Shown in pieces: positions 44,632 to 53,203 of a stretch of DNA of 53,245 bases. Source of the stretch: Nocardiopsis prasina DSM 43845 (lineage in GTDB: Bacteria; Actinomycetota; Actinomycetes; Streptosporangiales; Streptosporangiaceae). Location: assembly GCF_000341265.1 (NCBI RefSeq), contig NZ_ANAE01000072.1, forward strand, positions 1 through 53,245, given 5' to 3'. Below the pieces are notes generated by a model. That model saw only the letters and a program-made list of their open reading frames with translations, was not told the origin of the DNA and ran no database searches. Each line of letters begins with the position of its first letter. The first letter of the stretch is position 1. The translations under genes were made by a program, and so were the position numbers.

Positions 44632-45966
44632 CTACACCCCGGCCAGGGCCTCTTCCAGGATGTCCAGGCCCTCACGGAGCAGGTCGTCGCCGATGACCAG
44701 CGGCGGCAGCATGCGGATCACGTTGCCGTAGGTGCCCGCGCTCAGCAGGATCAGGCCGCGGGAGTGGCAGTGCCGCAGCACCCGGGCCACGGCCTCGGGG
44801 TTGGGCTCCTTGCCGTCCCGGACCAGTTCGATGGCGACCATCGCCCCACGGCCGCGCACGTCGCCCACGACGTCGAAGCGGTCGGCGAAGGAACGGAGGC
44901 GGTCCAGCATGAGCGCGCCGATCTCGCGGGCCCGGCCGGTGAGGTCCTCGGTCTCGATGACCTCCAGCGAGGCCAGTGCGGCGGCGCAGGCCGCCGGGTT
45001 GCCGCCGTAGGTGCCGCCCAGTCCGCCGCCGTGCACGGCGTCCATGAGCTCGGCCCGGCCGGTCACCGCCGCCAGCGGCAGGCCGCCCGCGATGCCCTTG
45101 GCCGTGGCGATCAGGTCCGGCACGATCCCCTCGTGGTCGCAGGCGAACATGTCGCCGGTGCGCGCGAAGCCGGTCTGCACCTCGTCGGCGACGAACACGA
45201 TCCCGTTGGCGCGGCAGAACTCGACCAGCGCGGGCAGGAACCCGGGGGCGGGCTCGATGAAGCCGCCCTCGCCCTGGATGGGCTCGATGACCATCGCGGC
45301 CACGTTCTCGGCGCCGATCTGCTTGACGACCTGGTCGATCGCGGCGGCAGCCGCCTCGGGGCCGCAGTTCTCGGGGCCGGTCGGCCAGCGGTAGGCGTAG
45401 GCCATGGGCATGCGGTGGATCTCGCCCGCGAACGGACCGAAGCCCTGCTTGTAGGGCATGTTCTTCGCGGTCAGACCCATAGTGAGGTTGGTGCGGCCGT
45501 GGTAGGCGTGGTCGAACACCACGACGGCCTGCCGCCCGGTGGCGCTGCGCGCGATCTTGACGGCGTTCTCCACCGCCTCCGCACCCGAGTTCAGCAGGAT
45601 GGACCGCTTCTCGTGGTCGCCCGGGGTGACCCGGTTGAGCGCCTCGCAGACCTCCACGTAGGCCTCGTACGGGTTGACCATGAAACAGGTGTGCGTGAAG
45701 CGGCCGAGCTGTTCGGCGGCGCGGTCGACCACCCGCGCGTCGGCGTTGCCGACGTTGGTCACCGCGATACCGGAGCCGAAGTCGATCAGCGAGTTGCCGT
45801 CCACGTCCTCGACGATGCCGCCGCCCGCGCGCTCCACGTACACCGGCAGCACGCTGCCCACGCCCTGGGCGACGGCGGCGGACCGGCGCTTCTGGATGTC
45901 GCGGGACTCGGGGCCGGGGATCTCGGTGACGATCCGGCGGGACTGGACGACCTCGGTCTGTGCCAT
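44632..45966 (-). CDS. gabT: 4-aminobutyrate--2-oxoglutarate transaminase
   Basis: A 444-residue class III PLP aminotransferase. LLNSGAEAVENAVKIARSATG, VVFDHAYHGRTNLTMGLTAK, FVADEVQTGFARTGDMFA and the lysine K290 in IATAKGIAGGLPLAAVTG follow GabT, which moves the amino group of GABA to 2-oxoglutarate to give succinate semialdehyde. ATG at 45966 has AAGGAGG upstream. Divergent from a second PucR regulator. No succinate-semialdehyde dehydrogenase is adjacent. Confidence 0.93.
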   Translation of the reverse strand: MAQTEVVQSRRIVTEIPGPESRDIQKRRSAAVAQGVGSVLPVYVERAGGGIVEDVDGNSLIDFGSGIAVTNVGNADARVVDRAAEQLGRFTHTCFMVNPYEAYVEVCEALNRVTPGDHEKRSILLNSGAEAVENAVKIARSATGRQAVVVFDHAYHGRTNLTMGLTAKNMPYKQGFGPFAGEIHRMPMAYAYRWPTGPENCGPEAAAAAIDQVVKQIGAENVAAMVIEPIQGEGGFIEPAPGFLPALVEFCRANGIVFVADEVQTGFARTGDMFACDHEGIVPDLIATAKGIAGGLPLAAVTGRAELMDAVHGGGLGGTYGGNPAACAAALASLEVIETEDLTGRAREIGALMLDRLRSFADRFDVVGDVRGRGAMVAIELVRDGKEPNPEAVARVLRHCHSRGLILLSAGTYGNVIRMLPPLVIGDDLLREGLDILEEALAGV

Positions 45967-46127
45967 GCGGCTGCCTCCTTGTGCGCGGGTGGTGCGACTG
46001 TGCGGACGGGCAAGACACTAGATCGCACAGAACCGGACACCCATGGACACAGTGGATAATCAGGAGGGAGTCCTGTGCCATTGCGTCAGGGATGGGACCG
46101 CTGGGACGAGAGCTGGGGGGAGTCCGG

Positions 46128-47573
46128 ATGCCGCCGACACTGGGGGCGCTGCTGCGCACGCCGAGTCTGCGTCTGCGCCTGCTCACCGGGCAGGACCGCA
46201 CGCACCGCCAGGTGGAGTGGGTCGCCGTCAGCGAGCTGGCCGACCCCACCCCCTACCTGGCCGGGGGAGAGCTGGTGCTCACCACCGGTGTGCGGTGGGT
46301 GGACCGCCTCCCCGACCTGCGCGCCTACGTGGGCCGCCTGGCCGAGCGCGACATCGCCGGGATCGGCTTCGGCGCGGCCGTCAACTTCGAGCACACCCCC
46401 GAGGAACTCGTGGCCGCAGCCGAGGAGTTCGGAGTGGCCCTCGTGGAGGTCCACCGCCTCACCCCGTTCATGGCGGTCGGCAAGGAGGTCTCCCGGTTGC
46501 TCGCCCAGGAGGAGTACGAGGGGTTGAACCGGGCCTTCGCAGCCCAGCGCGCGCTCACCCGGGCCGCGCTCACCGGCGCGCCCGCCGTGGTGGACCGGCT
46601 CGCCCGCGAACTCGGCGGCTGGGTGCTGCTGCTCTCCCCGGACGGCGCGGTCCGGCACGCGGCCCCCGGGTCGGCCGCCGCCCGAGCCCCCGGGCTGGCC
46701 GACGAGCTCGCCCGGCTGCGCGGCGCGGGACCCCGGGCCAGTGTCTCGGTGGCCTCGGAGGGCGACCGCGTCTCCGTCCAGCCCCTGGCCACGAGCGGCC
46801 GGGCGCGGGGGTTCCTGGCGGTCGGCGGGGTCCGGGTGTCCGGGTCCGATGACCGCACCCTGGTCAACGCGGCGGTGTCCCTGCTCTCCCTCGAACTCGA
46901 ACGGCCCTCGCCCGGTCCGGTCGCAGGAGTGCGCTCGGCCGTGCTCACGGCGCTGCTCGACGGTGCCCTCGACCCGGCGCACCCGGGCGCGGCCGACCTG
47001 CGGGCGGTGCTGCCCGCCGAACCCGTGGTGGTGGCCGTCGGCGCGGCCGTTCCGGACGGGCAACGCCCCGAGCGCGTCCTGGTGGCCGGGCACGAGGGCC
47101 GCACGGTGGTGCTGGCCGCCGCGGCCACCGACGCCGCGGTGTTCGGGGAGGTGCTGGCGGGACCGGTCGGCGTGAGCGCCGCGATCGGCTACCCGGACCT
47201 GGCCGCCGCCCGTTCCCAGGCCGAACGCGCGCTGGCCGCCGCCACCGAGGAGGGGAGCGACCTCCAGCGCTACGACCAGCTCCCGGGGGGCCTCCTCGGT
47301 CTGCTGGACACCCCCGCCGGGGTCCGGCTGGCCGACGACCTGCTGGCCCCGATCGACCAGCAGCGGGCCGCGCCCGAACTGCTCGCCTCGCTGCGCGCCT
47401 ACCTGGCCGCCTCGGGCCGCTGGGACACCGCGGCCGAGCGGTTGGGCGTGCACCGGCACACCCTGCGCTACCGGATGCGGCGCATCCGGGAACTGCTCCC
47501 CGGCGACCTGGACGACCCCGACCACCGCACCGAACTCTGGATCGCGTTGCGTGTGCGCGAGGGCCGTCACTGA
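46128..47573 (+). CDS. PucR-family transcriptional regulator (gabT-linked)
   Basis: A 481-residue regulator with an N-terminal PucR domain (about 1-120, TLGALLRTPSLRLRLLTGQD, LAGGELVLTTGVRWVDRL) and a C-terminal PucR helix-turn-helix (about 415-475, YLAASGRWDTAAERLGVHRHTLRYRMRRIRELL in outline). Divergent from gabT; homologous regulators (GabR/PucR types in actinobacteria) activate GABA use. ATG at 46128 has GGGGGGAG upstream. Second aminotransferase/PucR pair within 10 kb. Confidence 0.9.
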   Translation: MPPTLGALLRTPSLRLRLLTGQDRTHRQVEWVAVSELADPTPYLAGGELVLTTGVRWVDRLPDLRAYVGRLAERDIAGIGFGAAVNFEHTPEELVAAAEEFGVALVEVHRLTPFMAVGKEVSRLLAQEEYEGLNRAFAAQRALTRAALTGAPAVVDRLARELGGWVLLLSPDGAVRHAAPGSAAARAPGLADELARLRGAGPRASVSVASEGDRVSVQPLATSGRARGFLAVGGVRVSGSDDRTLVNAAVSLLSLELERPSPGPVAGVRSAVLTALLDGALDPAHPGAADLRAVLPAEPVVVAVGAAVPDGQRPERVLVAGHEGRTVVLAAAATDAAVFGEVLAGPVGVSAAIGYPDLAAARSQAERALAAATEEGSDLQRYDQLPGGLLGLLDTPAGVRLADDLLAPIDQQRAAPELLASLRAYLAASGRWDTAAERLGVHRHTLRYRMRRIRELLPGDLDDPDHRTELWIALRVREGRH

Positions 47574-47734
47574 CACCGGGCGTCCGCGTCGGCCCCCGAC
47601 CGCCCCGGCGTTGGGGGAAAGTGGCACCGGTTTCCGGCGTTCGCCAGGTGGGGGCGCGGAAAATGCACCACAATGGCCCCGATAGCTGGGGGTAGTCATT
47701 CGATCACTTGTGGTCGGATGGTCAGGGGGGCGTC

Positions 47735-50700
47735 GTGAGGTCACTACAGGACGACGAACAGATCGGCGGTCTCGGGTCCTACCCGACCACGGAGGGGCGG
47801 ATCGCGGACCGCGGCCGGGCGGCGGGCGGGATCGGCGCGGCTTCCCTGCGCTGGAAGACACCGGCGGACCAGGGCGGGGTGCGCTCCTTCCTGGCCTACC
47901 TGCGGGCCTGCCTGCGTCGCGAGTCCGTCCTCACCCACGTGGTGCGCGCCGAGCGACTGAACACCGACACCTGCGCGTGCCTGCCCGCCGGTCCCGAACT
48001 GCTGTTCAGCGGGGCCAGGGACACGCTGCCCCCGCACCCCGAAAGCGGCAGGGTGACCCGCCTGGCCGTGCGGCGCGGTCAGGCGCTGCGCTACGGCTAC
48101 CCCCTGGTGATCCTCGGCGAGGGCCCGGACCGCGTGGCCCTGCCCCTGCTCACCGTGGACGTCCGCGCCGTGGAGGGGCCCGGGACGGCGGGAGCGTCCG
48201 GCCTGCCGGGCACGGGACCGGGCCCCCTGGTGCGCGCGGTCGGCAGGCCCGACGTCAACCCCGCCCTGCTCGCCCGGCTCGGCATCACCGACCCCGAGGA
48301 CCTGTTCGAGCTGCGGGCCCGGCTCCGCTCCGGGGCCCCCGACCCCACCCACCGGCCCGCCGCGGTCGCCGACCTCGCCGCCAAGGTGCGCACCCTGCTC
48401 ACCCGGCTGGAGATCGAACGGGTGGATGACATCGCCCCGCTCGGCACCCGGGGCAGGCCCCATCCGCTCACCCCCGGGGCGCACAACACCGCTGTGCTCT
48501 TCCGGGCGGGCCCCTCGGGGGCGGGCGGCGGAGGCGGGAGCGAGCCGGGGGCAGCGGACGGGGTACTCGCCGACCTCGACCCCACGGACCAGCACGGACT
48601 CGATCCCGGCGCCATCCCCGGCACCGCTCTGGAGTCCCTGCTCGGCAGCGCCGCCCACCCCGCGCCCGCGGCCGGGGGCGCCGACCGCTCCAGGGCCTGG
48701 CCCGTCCCCGATCCCCCGCGACGCGGTTCGCGCGCTCACCGTCGCGGGACAGCGGACCGCGACCACAACCCCCCGCCGGTCCCGGTCTCGGCCACCGACC
48801 TCAGCCAGGCCCAGTACGCGGTCCTGTGCGCCGCCATGCGCGATCAGCTCACCGCGGTGGCCTCCCCTCCCGGCAGCGGCGTCCACGACCTGGTCGACGC
48901 GCTGGTGCGCACCGCCGTCGCCTCCGGGCAGCGGGTCCTGGTGTGCGGCCGGACCGAGGCCGACCTCGACGCCGTCCTGGCCCGGGCGGAGACCACCCCG
49001 GCGCACCCGGTCGTGCGCGCGGGCGGTGCCGGCGACCGCGCCGCCGAACAGTGGCAGCTCACCCGCCTGCTGGCCCAACACACGGAGTCCGCGCCCGGGA
49101 CGGGTCGGCCGTTCGCAGGGGAGGACGGCCCCGGCCACCGCGACGACCTGGTCGCCGCCTGGAACCGGGTCCGCCGGGTGTGGTCGGCCATGGACACACT
49201 GGCCGCGGACGGCCACGTCCTCGCCCGCCTCGCCGAGGAGCGCGGCCGCAGCATCGCCCGAGGCTGGGCTCCCGAGACGCTCTTCACTCCCGAGCACGGC
49301 GGCCCCGAGTACTGGCTGCACCGGGCCGAACGCGCCGCCGCGGGCGGTCTGGGCGGACTCCAGCACCGCGCCGCCGTCCGCCGCGAACTGGGCGTGGCCA
49401 CCGATCCCGAGGGCCTGGAGCAGCTCTGCGCCGTGGCCCGCCTGGAGAGCGAGTGGCGCGCGGCGGTGGACCGCAGGACCCGCTGCGCGCCCCTGAACGA
49501 ACTCACCGAGGAATTGGCCGACGCGTGGGCCCAGCACAGCCGTGCCAGCGCCGCCTGCCTGGCCTCGGTGACCGGCCCCCGCCTCCGGCGCGGCCGCACC
49601 TCCATCGAGAACCGTGTGGAGGCGCTCAACTGGCACCACGACGGGGGCTGGCCCGGTCCGGCCAACCTCCTGGACGCCCTGCCCGTGTGGGCCTGCCGCA
49701 CCGACCAGGCCCGTGCCCTGCCCTCGGAGGCCGGGATGTTCGACCTGGTGGTCGTGGTGGGAGCCGAGCGGACCCGGGTCAGCGAACTGCTCCCCGTGCT
49801 CTACCGGGCCAACCGCGCGGTGGTGGCGGGCGACCCGGCTCACGCGGGCCCGGCCAGCGTGCTGGAACCGGAGGAGGAGCGGCGGGCCCTGGCCACCGCC
49901 GGGCTGGTCGCGGGCCAGCTCGACGACCGCGCGCTGCGGCACGGATCGGGTTCCGCGCTGCGGGCGGTGCGCGCGGCCACCACCACGACGCTCTGGCTGG
50001 ACGAACACGACGGAGCCCCGGAGGACCTGGCCGCGGTCGCGTCCCGGCACTGCTACGGAGGACGGCTCGTGGTGGCGGTCCCGCCCCGAGGAGCCGGGCG
50101 GCCCGCCTTCGAGTGGCGCGACGTCACGGGGGAGTGCGAGGCGGCTCCGGGGTCCTCCTACGTCAACCGGGAGGAGGCCTACCGGGTGGCCGTGATCGTG
50201 GCCGAGCTCGACAGGGACCTGCCCGAGGGCAGCGGCCTCGCGGTGGTGGCACCCCTGCAACCGCAGGTGGCGCTGCTGCGCAGGCTGCTGCGCCAACGCC
50301 ACCTGCGTCGCCGGGTCCGGGTGGGCGGGCCCGACATGCTGGACTCCGACGCCGCCTCCGCCGACGTCACCGTGCTCTCCCCGATGCTCGCCGCCGGGGC
50401 TCCGGCCATCGCCGAACGGCGGGTGCGCCAGATGACCCACCTGTGGTCGTCCCTGCTCACCCGGACCCGCGAACGTCTCGTGGTGGTGGGTGACCGGGCG
50501 CACTGGTCCGGCGGAGACGGTCCCCTCGGCGACCTCCTCGGGGGCCGCTCCGGGCCTGGCGCCACCCCGGCCGGCATCGCCCTGGTGGAAGCCCTGCGCA
50601 CGGCCGGAACCGACGTGGAGGCGGGACGCCGCTTCCACGGGTGGACCGCCGACCTCGTGGTCAGCTACGGCTCACGGCGCGTGGTCCTGCTGCTGGACGG

Positions 50701-50848
50701 GGAGCCGGACGGCCCCTCCCTGCGCCGGCTGCTCACCAGGGGGGACGCGCTCAACGAGGTGACCGACGACCTCGTGGTGGTGGTCCCCGCCTGGCGCTGT
50801 CTCACCGATCCCCGGACGCTGGTGGAGGAGATCCTGTCCGCCTGCTGA
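47735..50848 (+). CDS. Large protein with degenerate SF1 (Upf1-like) helicase and nuclease-like C-terminus
   Basis: A 1037-residue protein with the layout of actinobacterial SF1 helicases that end in an MTES_1575/Vsr-like nuclease domain. Residues 1-250 include a conserved-type HNTAVLFRAG segment. The Walker A position is ASPPGSGVHD (376-385): the lysine of GxPGTGKS is V383. The Walker B position FDLVVVVGAER (669-679) lacks the DE of VDEASQ. GDPAH at 699-703 replaces GDPKQ. Motif IV-like AVVAPLQPQVALLRRLL and motif VI-like LLTRTRERLVVVGD remain. The last 80 residues (ALRTAGTDVEAGRRFHGWTADLVVS, LLLDGEPDG, DDLVVVVPAWR) echo the nuclease fold with its acidic centre reduced. The frame is intact over 3.1 kb, so it is a maintained gene, probably a non-ATPase scaffold or regulator. 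GTG at 47735 follows AGGGGGG. Confidence 0.75.
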   Translation: MRSLQDDEQIGGLGSYPTTEGRIADRGRAAGGIGAASLRWKTPADQGGVRSFLAYLRACLRRESVLTHVVRAERLNTDTCACLPAGPELLFSGARDTLPPHPESGRVTRLAVRRGQALRYGYPLVILGEGPDRVALPLLTVDVRAVEGPGTAGASGLPGTGPGPLVRAVGRPDVNPALLARLGITDPEDLFELRARLRSGAPDPTHRPAAVADLAAKVRTLLTRLEIERVDDIAPLGTRGRPHPLTPGAHNTAVLFRAGPSGAGGGGGSEPGAADGVLADLDPTDQHGLDPGAIPGTALESLLGSAAHPAPAAGGADRSRAWPVPDPPRRGSRAHRRGTADRDHNPPPVPVSATDLSQAQYAVLCAAMRDQLTAVASPPGSGVHDLVDALVRTAVASGQRVLVCGRTEADLDAVLARAETTPAHPVVRAGGAGDRAAEQWQLTRLLAQHTESAPGTGRPFAGEDGPGHRDDLVAAWNRVRRVWSAMDTLAADGHVLARLAEERGRSIARGWAPETLFTPEHGGPEYWLHRAERAAAGGLGGLQHRAAVRRELGVATDPEGLEQLCAVARLESEWRAAVDRRTRCAPLNELTEELADAWAQHSRASAACLASVTGPRLRRGRTSIENRVEALNWHHDGGWPGPANLLDALPVWACRTDQARALPSEAGMFDLVVVVGAERTRVSELLPVLYRANRAVVAGDPAHAGPASVLEPEEERRALATAGLVAGQLDDRALRHGSGSALRAVRAATTTTLWLDEHDGAPEDLAAVASRHCYGGRLVVAVPPRGAGRPAFEWRDVTGECEAAPGSSYVNREEAYRVAVIVAELDRDLPEGSGLAVVAPLQPQVALLRRLLRQRHLRRRVRVGGPDMLDSDAASADVTVLSPMLAAGAPAIAERRVRQMTHLWSSLLTRTRERLVVVGDRAHWSGGDGPLGDLLGGRSGPGATPAGIALVEALRTAGTDVEAGRRFHGWTADLVVSYGSRRVVLLLDGEPDGPSLRRLLTRGDALNEVTDDLVVVVPAWRCLTDPRTLVEEILSAC

Positions 50849-50932
50849 CGCCTCCTCGCGCCGCCCGGTCGGGGGCGAGTGCCCGCGTCCTATCCTGGAA
50901 TGACGGACACACGCTCACAGAAGGGGACACGG

Positions 50933-51811
50933 GTGCCTGAGGGTCACACGCTGCACCGGCTGGCCGCGCACTTCGAGAAGACCTTCGGCGGCGGCACGGT
51001 GAGGGCCAGCAGCCCCCAGGGGCGCTTCGCCGAGGGTGCGGCCCGGATCGACGGCCGGGTCCTCACCGAGAGCGAGGCGCACGGCAAGCACCTGTTCCTG
51101 GGCTTCGACTCCGGCGAGTGGCTCCGCGTCCACCTCGGCCTCTACGGCGCCTGGTCCTTCGGGGACGCCGACGGCGAACGCCACCTGGGCGCCCCCCGCA
51201 CCGAGGGAGCCGAACGCCTCGACCTGAGCCGCGACCCGGACGGCTTCGTGGTCCCGCCGGAGCCGGTGGGCGCCGTCCGCGTCCGCCTGGTCAACTCCTC
51301 GGGTTGGGCGGACCTGCGCGGCGCCTCGGTCTGCGAGGTCATCACGGTGGACGACAAGCACGCCGTCCAGGCCCGGCTGGGACCGGACCCGCTGCGCGCC
51401 GACGCCGACCCCGAACACGCCTGGCGGGTGGTGAGCCGGTCCCGCAGCAGCCTCGCGGTGCTCCTCATGCGCCAGGACGTCATCGCGGGCATCGGCAACA
51501 TCTACCGGGCCGAGTCCCTCTTCCGCGCCGGGCTCGACCCCCTGACCCCCGGACGTGAACTCACCCGGGAACGCTGGGACGCTCTCTGGGCCGACCTCAC
51601 CGGACTCCTGGAGGACGGCGTCCGGGACGGGTACATCATCACCACACGGCCGGAGGACCGGCCCGACCCCGACGCGCGCCCGGTGCCCCGGCCCGACACG
51701 CTCTACGTCTGCTACCGGACCGGGGACCCCTGCCGCGTGTGCTCGTCTCCGGTCTCCGCCACCGAGCTGTCCGGGCGCACCCTGTACTGGTGCCCCGGCT
51801 GCCAGGGGTAG
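50933..51811 (+). CDS. Fpg/Nei-family DNA glycosylase (endonuclease VIII type)
   Basis: A 292-residue base-excision repair enzyme. After the GTG-encoded Met come the catalytic P2-E3 (PEGHTLHRLAAHF), a HGKHLFLGFD lysine loop, the helix-two-turn-helix GIGNIYRAESLFRAGLDP, and a C-terminal zinc finger with C267, C270, C287 and C290. PEGHT is typical of Nei (PEGDT in some) rather than Fpg (PELPE), so oxidised pyrimidines are the likely targets. GTG at 50933 has AGAAGGGGA upstream. It lies 84 bases after the pseudo-helicase gene and may share its transcript. Confidence 0.93.
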   Translation: MPEGHTLHRLAAHFEKTFGGGTVRASSPQGRFAEGAARIDGRVLTESEAHGKHLFLGFDSGEWLRVHLGLYGAWSFGDADGERHLGAPRTEGAERLDLSRDPDGFVVPPEPVGAVRVRLVNSSGWADLRGASVCEVITVDDKHAVQARLGPDPLRADADPEHAWRVVSRSRSSLAVLLMRQDVIAGIGNIYRAESLFRAGLDPLTPGRELTRERWDALWADLTGLLEDGVRDGYIITTRPEDRPDPDARPVPRPDTLYVCYRTGDPCRVCSSPVSATELSGRTLYWCPGCQG

Positions 51812-51892
51812 CCGAGCCCCCCGGCCCCGCACCGCCGCCCGGAAATTGCCCGGGTGCCCGCCGCTCCCGTGGGTACAATCCCGTGTCGATCG

Positions 51893-51906
51893 CTTAACCG
51901 GTTCAG
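51893..51906. promoter_or_regulatory. Operator-like site in the lacI promoter
   Basis: CTTAACCGGTTCAG, centred on the palindrome AACCGGTT with the central CG typical of LacI-family sites. It recurs with one change at 53088-53101. A -10-like TACAAT lies at 51874-51879, so the site is close to the expected transcription start and suits self-repression. Confidence 0.6.
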
Positions 51907-51973
51907 TGAAACGGGTGTTCGGAGCCCGGATCCCGGATGGTGACGGGAGGAGAGAGGACGTGAGGGAAACACT

Positions 51974-53032
51974 GTGGGTGCTCTGATGCGGAGGCCGACG
52001 ATCATGGACATCGCCCGCGCGGCGGGGGTGTCCAAGGGGGCGGTCTCCTACGCGCTCAACGGGCGCCCCGGGGTCTCCGAGGAGACCCGGAGGCGCATCC
52101 TGGACATCGCCCACGACCTGGGGTGGGCTCCCAGCAAGGCGGCCCGGGCGCTGTCCCCGGGCGGCCGGGTCGGCGCGGTCGGGCTGGTCGTGGACCGGCC
52201 GGCCCGCTCGCTCGGCATCGAACCGTTCTTCATGCAGCTGGTCTCCGGTATCGAGACGGAGCTCGCCTCGACCGGGGTGGACCTCCTGCTCCAGGTCACC
52301 GACGACGCCGGGGCGGAGCTGGAGGTGTACCGGCGGTGGGCCTCGGAGCGCCGGGTGGACGGGGTGGTGATGGTCGACCTGCGCGCGGACGACCCCCGGC
52401 CGGCCGCGGTCCGCTCCCTGGGCCTGCCCGCCGTGGTTCTGGGCGGCCCGGACGGCGTGGGCGGCCTGCCCTGCTTGTACACCGACGACGGCGCATCGGT
52501 CCGGGAGGTGGTCCACTACCTCGCGGCGCTCGGGCACCGGCGCGTCGCCCGGATCGCCGGGCCGGAGGAGCTGGTGCACACCCGGGTGCGCGGCGCCGCC
52601 TTCGAGGAGGCCGCCGCCGGCGCGGGCCTGTCCGGAGCGTACTCGGTGAACGCCGACTACACGGGGGAGGCGGGGACCCGGACCACCCGGCGCCTGCTGG
52701 CCTCCGCCAACCGGCCCTCCGCGCTGGTCTACGACAACGACCTGATGGCGGTGGCCGGGCTCGGCGTGGCGGGGGAGATGGGCGTGGACGTGCCCGGGCA
52801 GCTGTCGATCGTGGCGTGGGACGACTCCACGCTGTGCCGCCTGGTGCGGCCCTCACTGACGGCGATCAGCCGGGACGTGGTGGGTCACGGACGCCAGGTC
52901 GCGGCGATGCTCGCCCGGGTCCTGGACGAGGAGCGGGTGGAGAGCGAGGAGACTCCGGTGGGGGAGCTGCACCCACGGGGGAGCACGGGGGTGCTGGTGG
53001 GGGACCCCGAATCCGCTGTTACAAGCGGATAA
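51974..53032 (+). CDS. LacI-family transcriptional regulator
   Basis: A 352-residue repressor. Helix-turn-helix and hinge at about 6-60 (TIMDIARAAGVSKGAVSYALNGRPGVSEETRRRIL in outline; the hinge PSKAARALSPGG), then a periplasmic-binding-type effector domain. The DNA-reading helix SKGAVSYALNG differs from that of CebR, so this is probably not CebR itself. Likely ligand: a sugar related to the gene that follows. GTG at 51974 has GAGGGA upstream; ATG at 51986 is an alternative. Confidence 0.93.
   Translation: MGALMRRPTIMDIARAAGVSKGAVSYALNGRPGVSEETRRRILDIAHDLGWAPSKAARALSPGGRVGAVGLVVDRPARSLGIEPFFMQLVSGIETELASTGVDLLLQVTDDAGAELEVYRRWASERRVDGVVMVDLRADDPRPAAVRSLGLPAVVLGGPDGVGGLPCLYTDDGASVREVVHYLAALGHRRVARIAGPEELVHTRVRGAAFEEAAAGAGLSGAYSVNADYTGEAGTRTTRRLLASANRPSALVYDNDLMAVAGLGVAGEMGVDVPGQLSIVAWDDSTLCRLVRPSLTAISRDVVGHGRQVAAMLARVLDEERVESEETPVGELHPRGSTGVLVGDPESAVTSG
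53011..53030 (+). terminator. Hairpin over the lacI stop codon
   Basis: ATCCGCT 53011-53017 pairs with AGCGGAT 53024-53030 around GTTACA. The right arm ends on the first base of the TAA stop. No U-tract, so a weak or partial terminator. Confidence 0.35.
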
Positions 53033-53087
53033 CACCGAAGTGTCGGGGATTGACGGGGTTCGCCGGTCCATGTTGTTGTTAACGTCA

Positions 53088-53101
53088 CTTACCCGGTTCA
53101 G
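53088..53101. promoter_or_regulatory. Second copy of the lacI-linked operator
   Basis: CTTACCCGGTTCAG matches the site in the lacI promoter at 13 of 14 bases. It is 103-116 bases upstream of the partial gene at the right edge, so the LacI protein here probably controls that gene. Confidence 0.6.
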
Positions 53102-53124
53102 CAACGGTCCTTCGCTCCCTCTCT

Positions 53125-53138
53125 TGGGAGCGCTCCCA
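53125..53138. promoter_or_regulatory. CebR-type operator
   Basis: TGGGAGCGCTCCCA, a perfect 14-base palindrome identical to the CebR box known from Streptomyces cellulose/cellobiose genes. It lies 66 bases upstream of the partial gene at 53204. Confidence 0.8.
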
Positions 53139-53203
53139 GCCTTTCGAGTCAGGATCGGCTTCCCCCCATACGAAGGGCCGACCGGGTGGAAGGAGGAGTC
53201 GAG

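Noticed and set aside
47744..50638. A 964-codon minus-strand frame opposite the pseudo-helicase
   Set aside because: Low-complexity Gly/Ala/Arg/His translation. The plus frame has helicase-like segments in the right order, so the plus strand is the gene.
47735..50848. Annotation as an active ATP-dependent DNA helicase
   Set aside because: The Walker A lysine and the Walker B acidic pair are both missing at the expected positions, so activity cannot be supported from sequence.
51974..53032. Calling the LacI regulator CebR because of the nearby CebR box
   Set aside because: Its recognition helix (SKGAVSYALNG) and effector domain differ from remembered CebR sequences, and its own promoter has a different operator.
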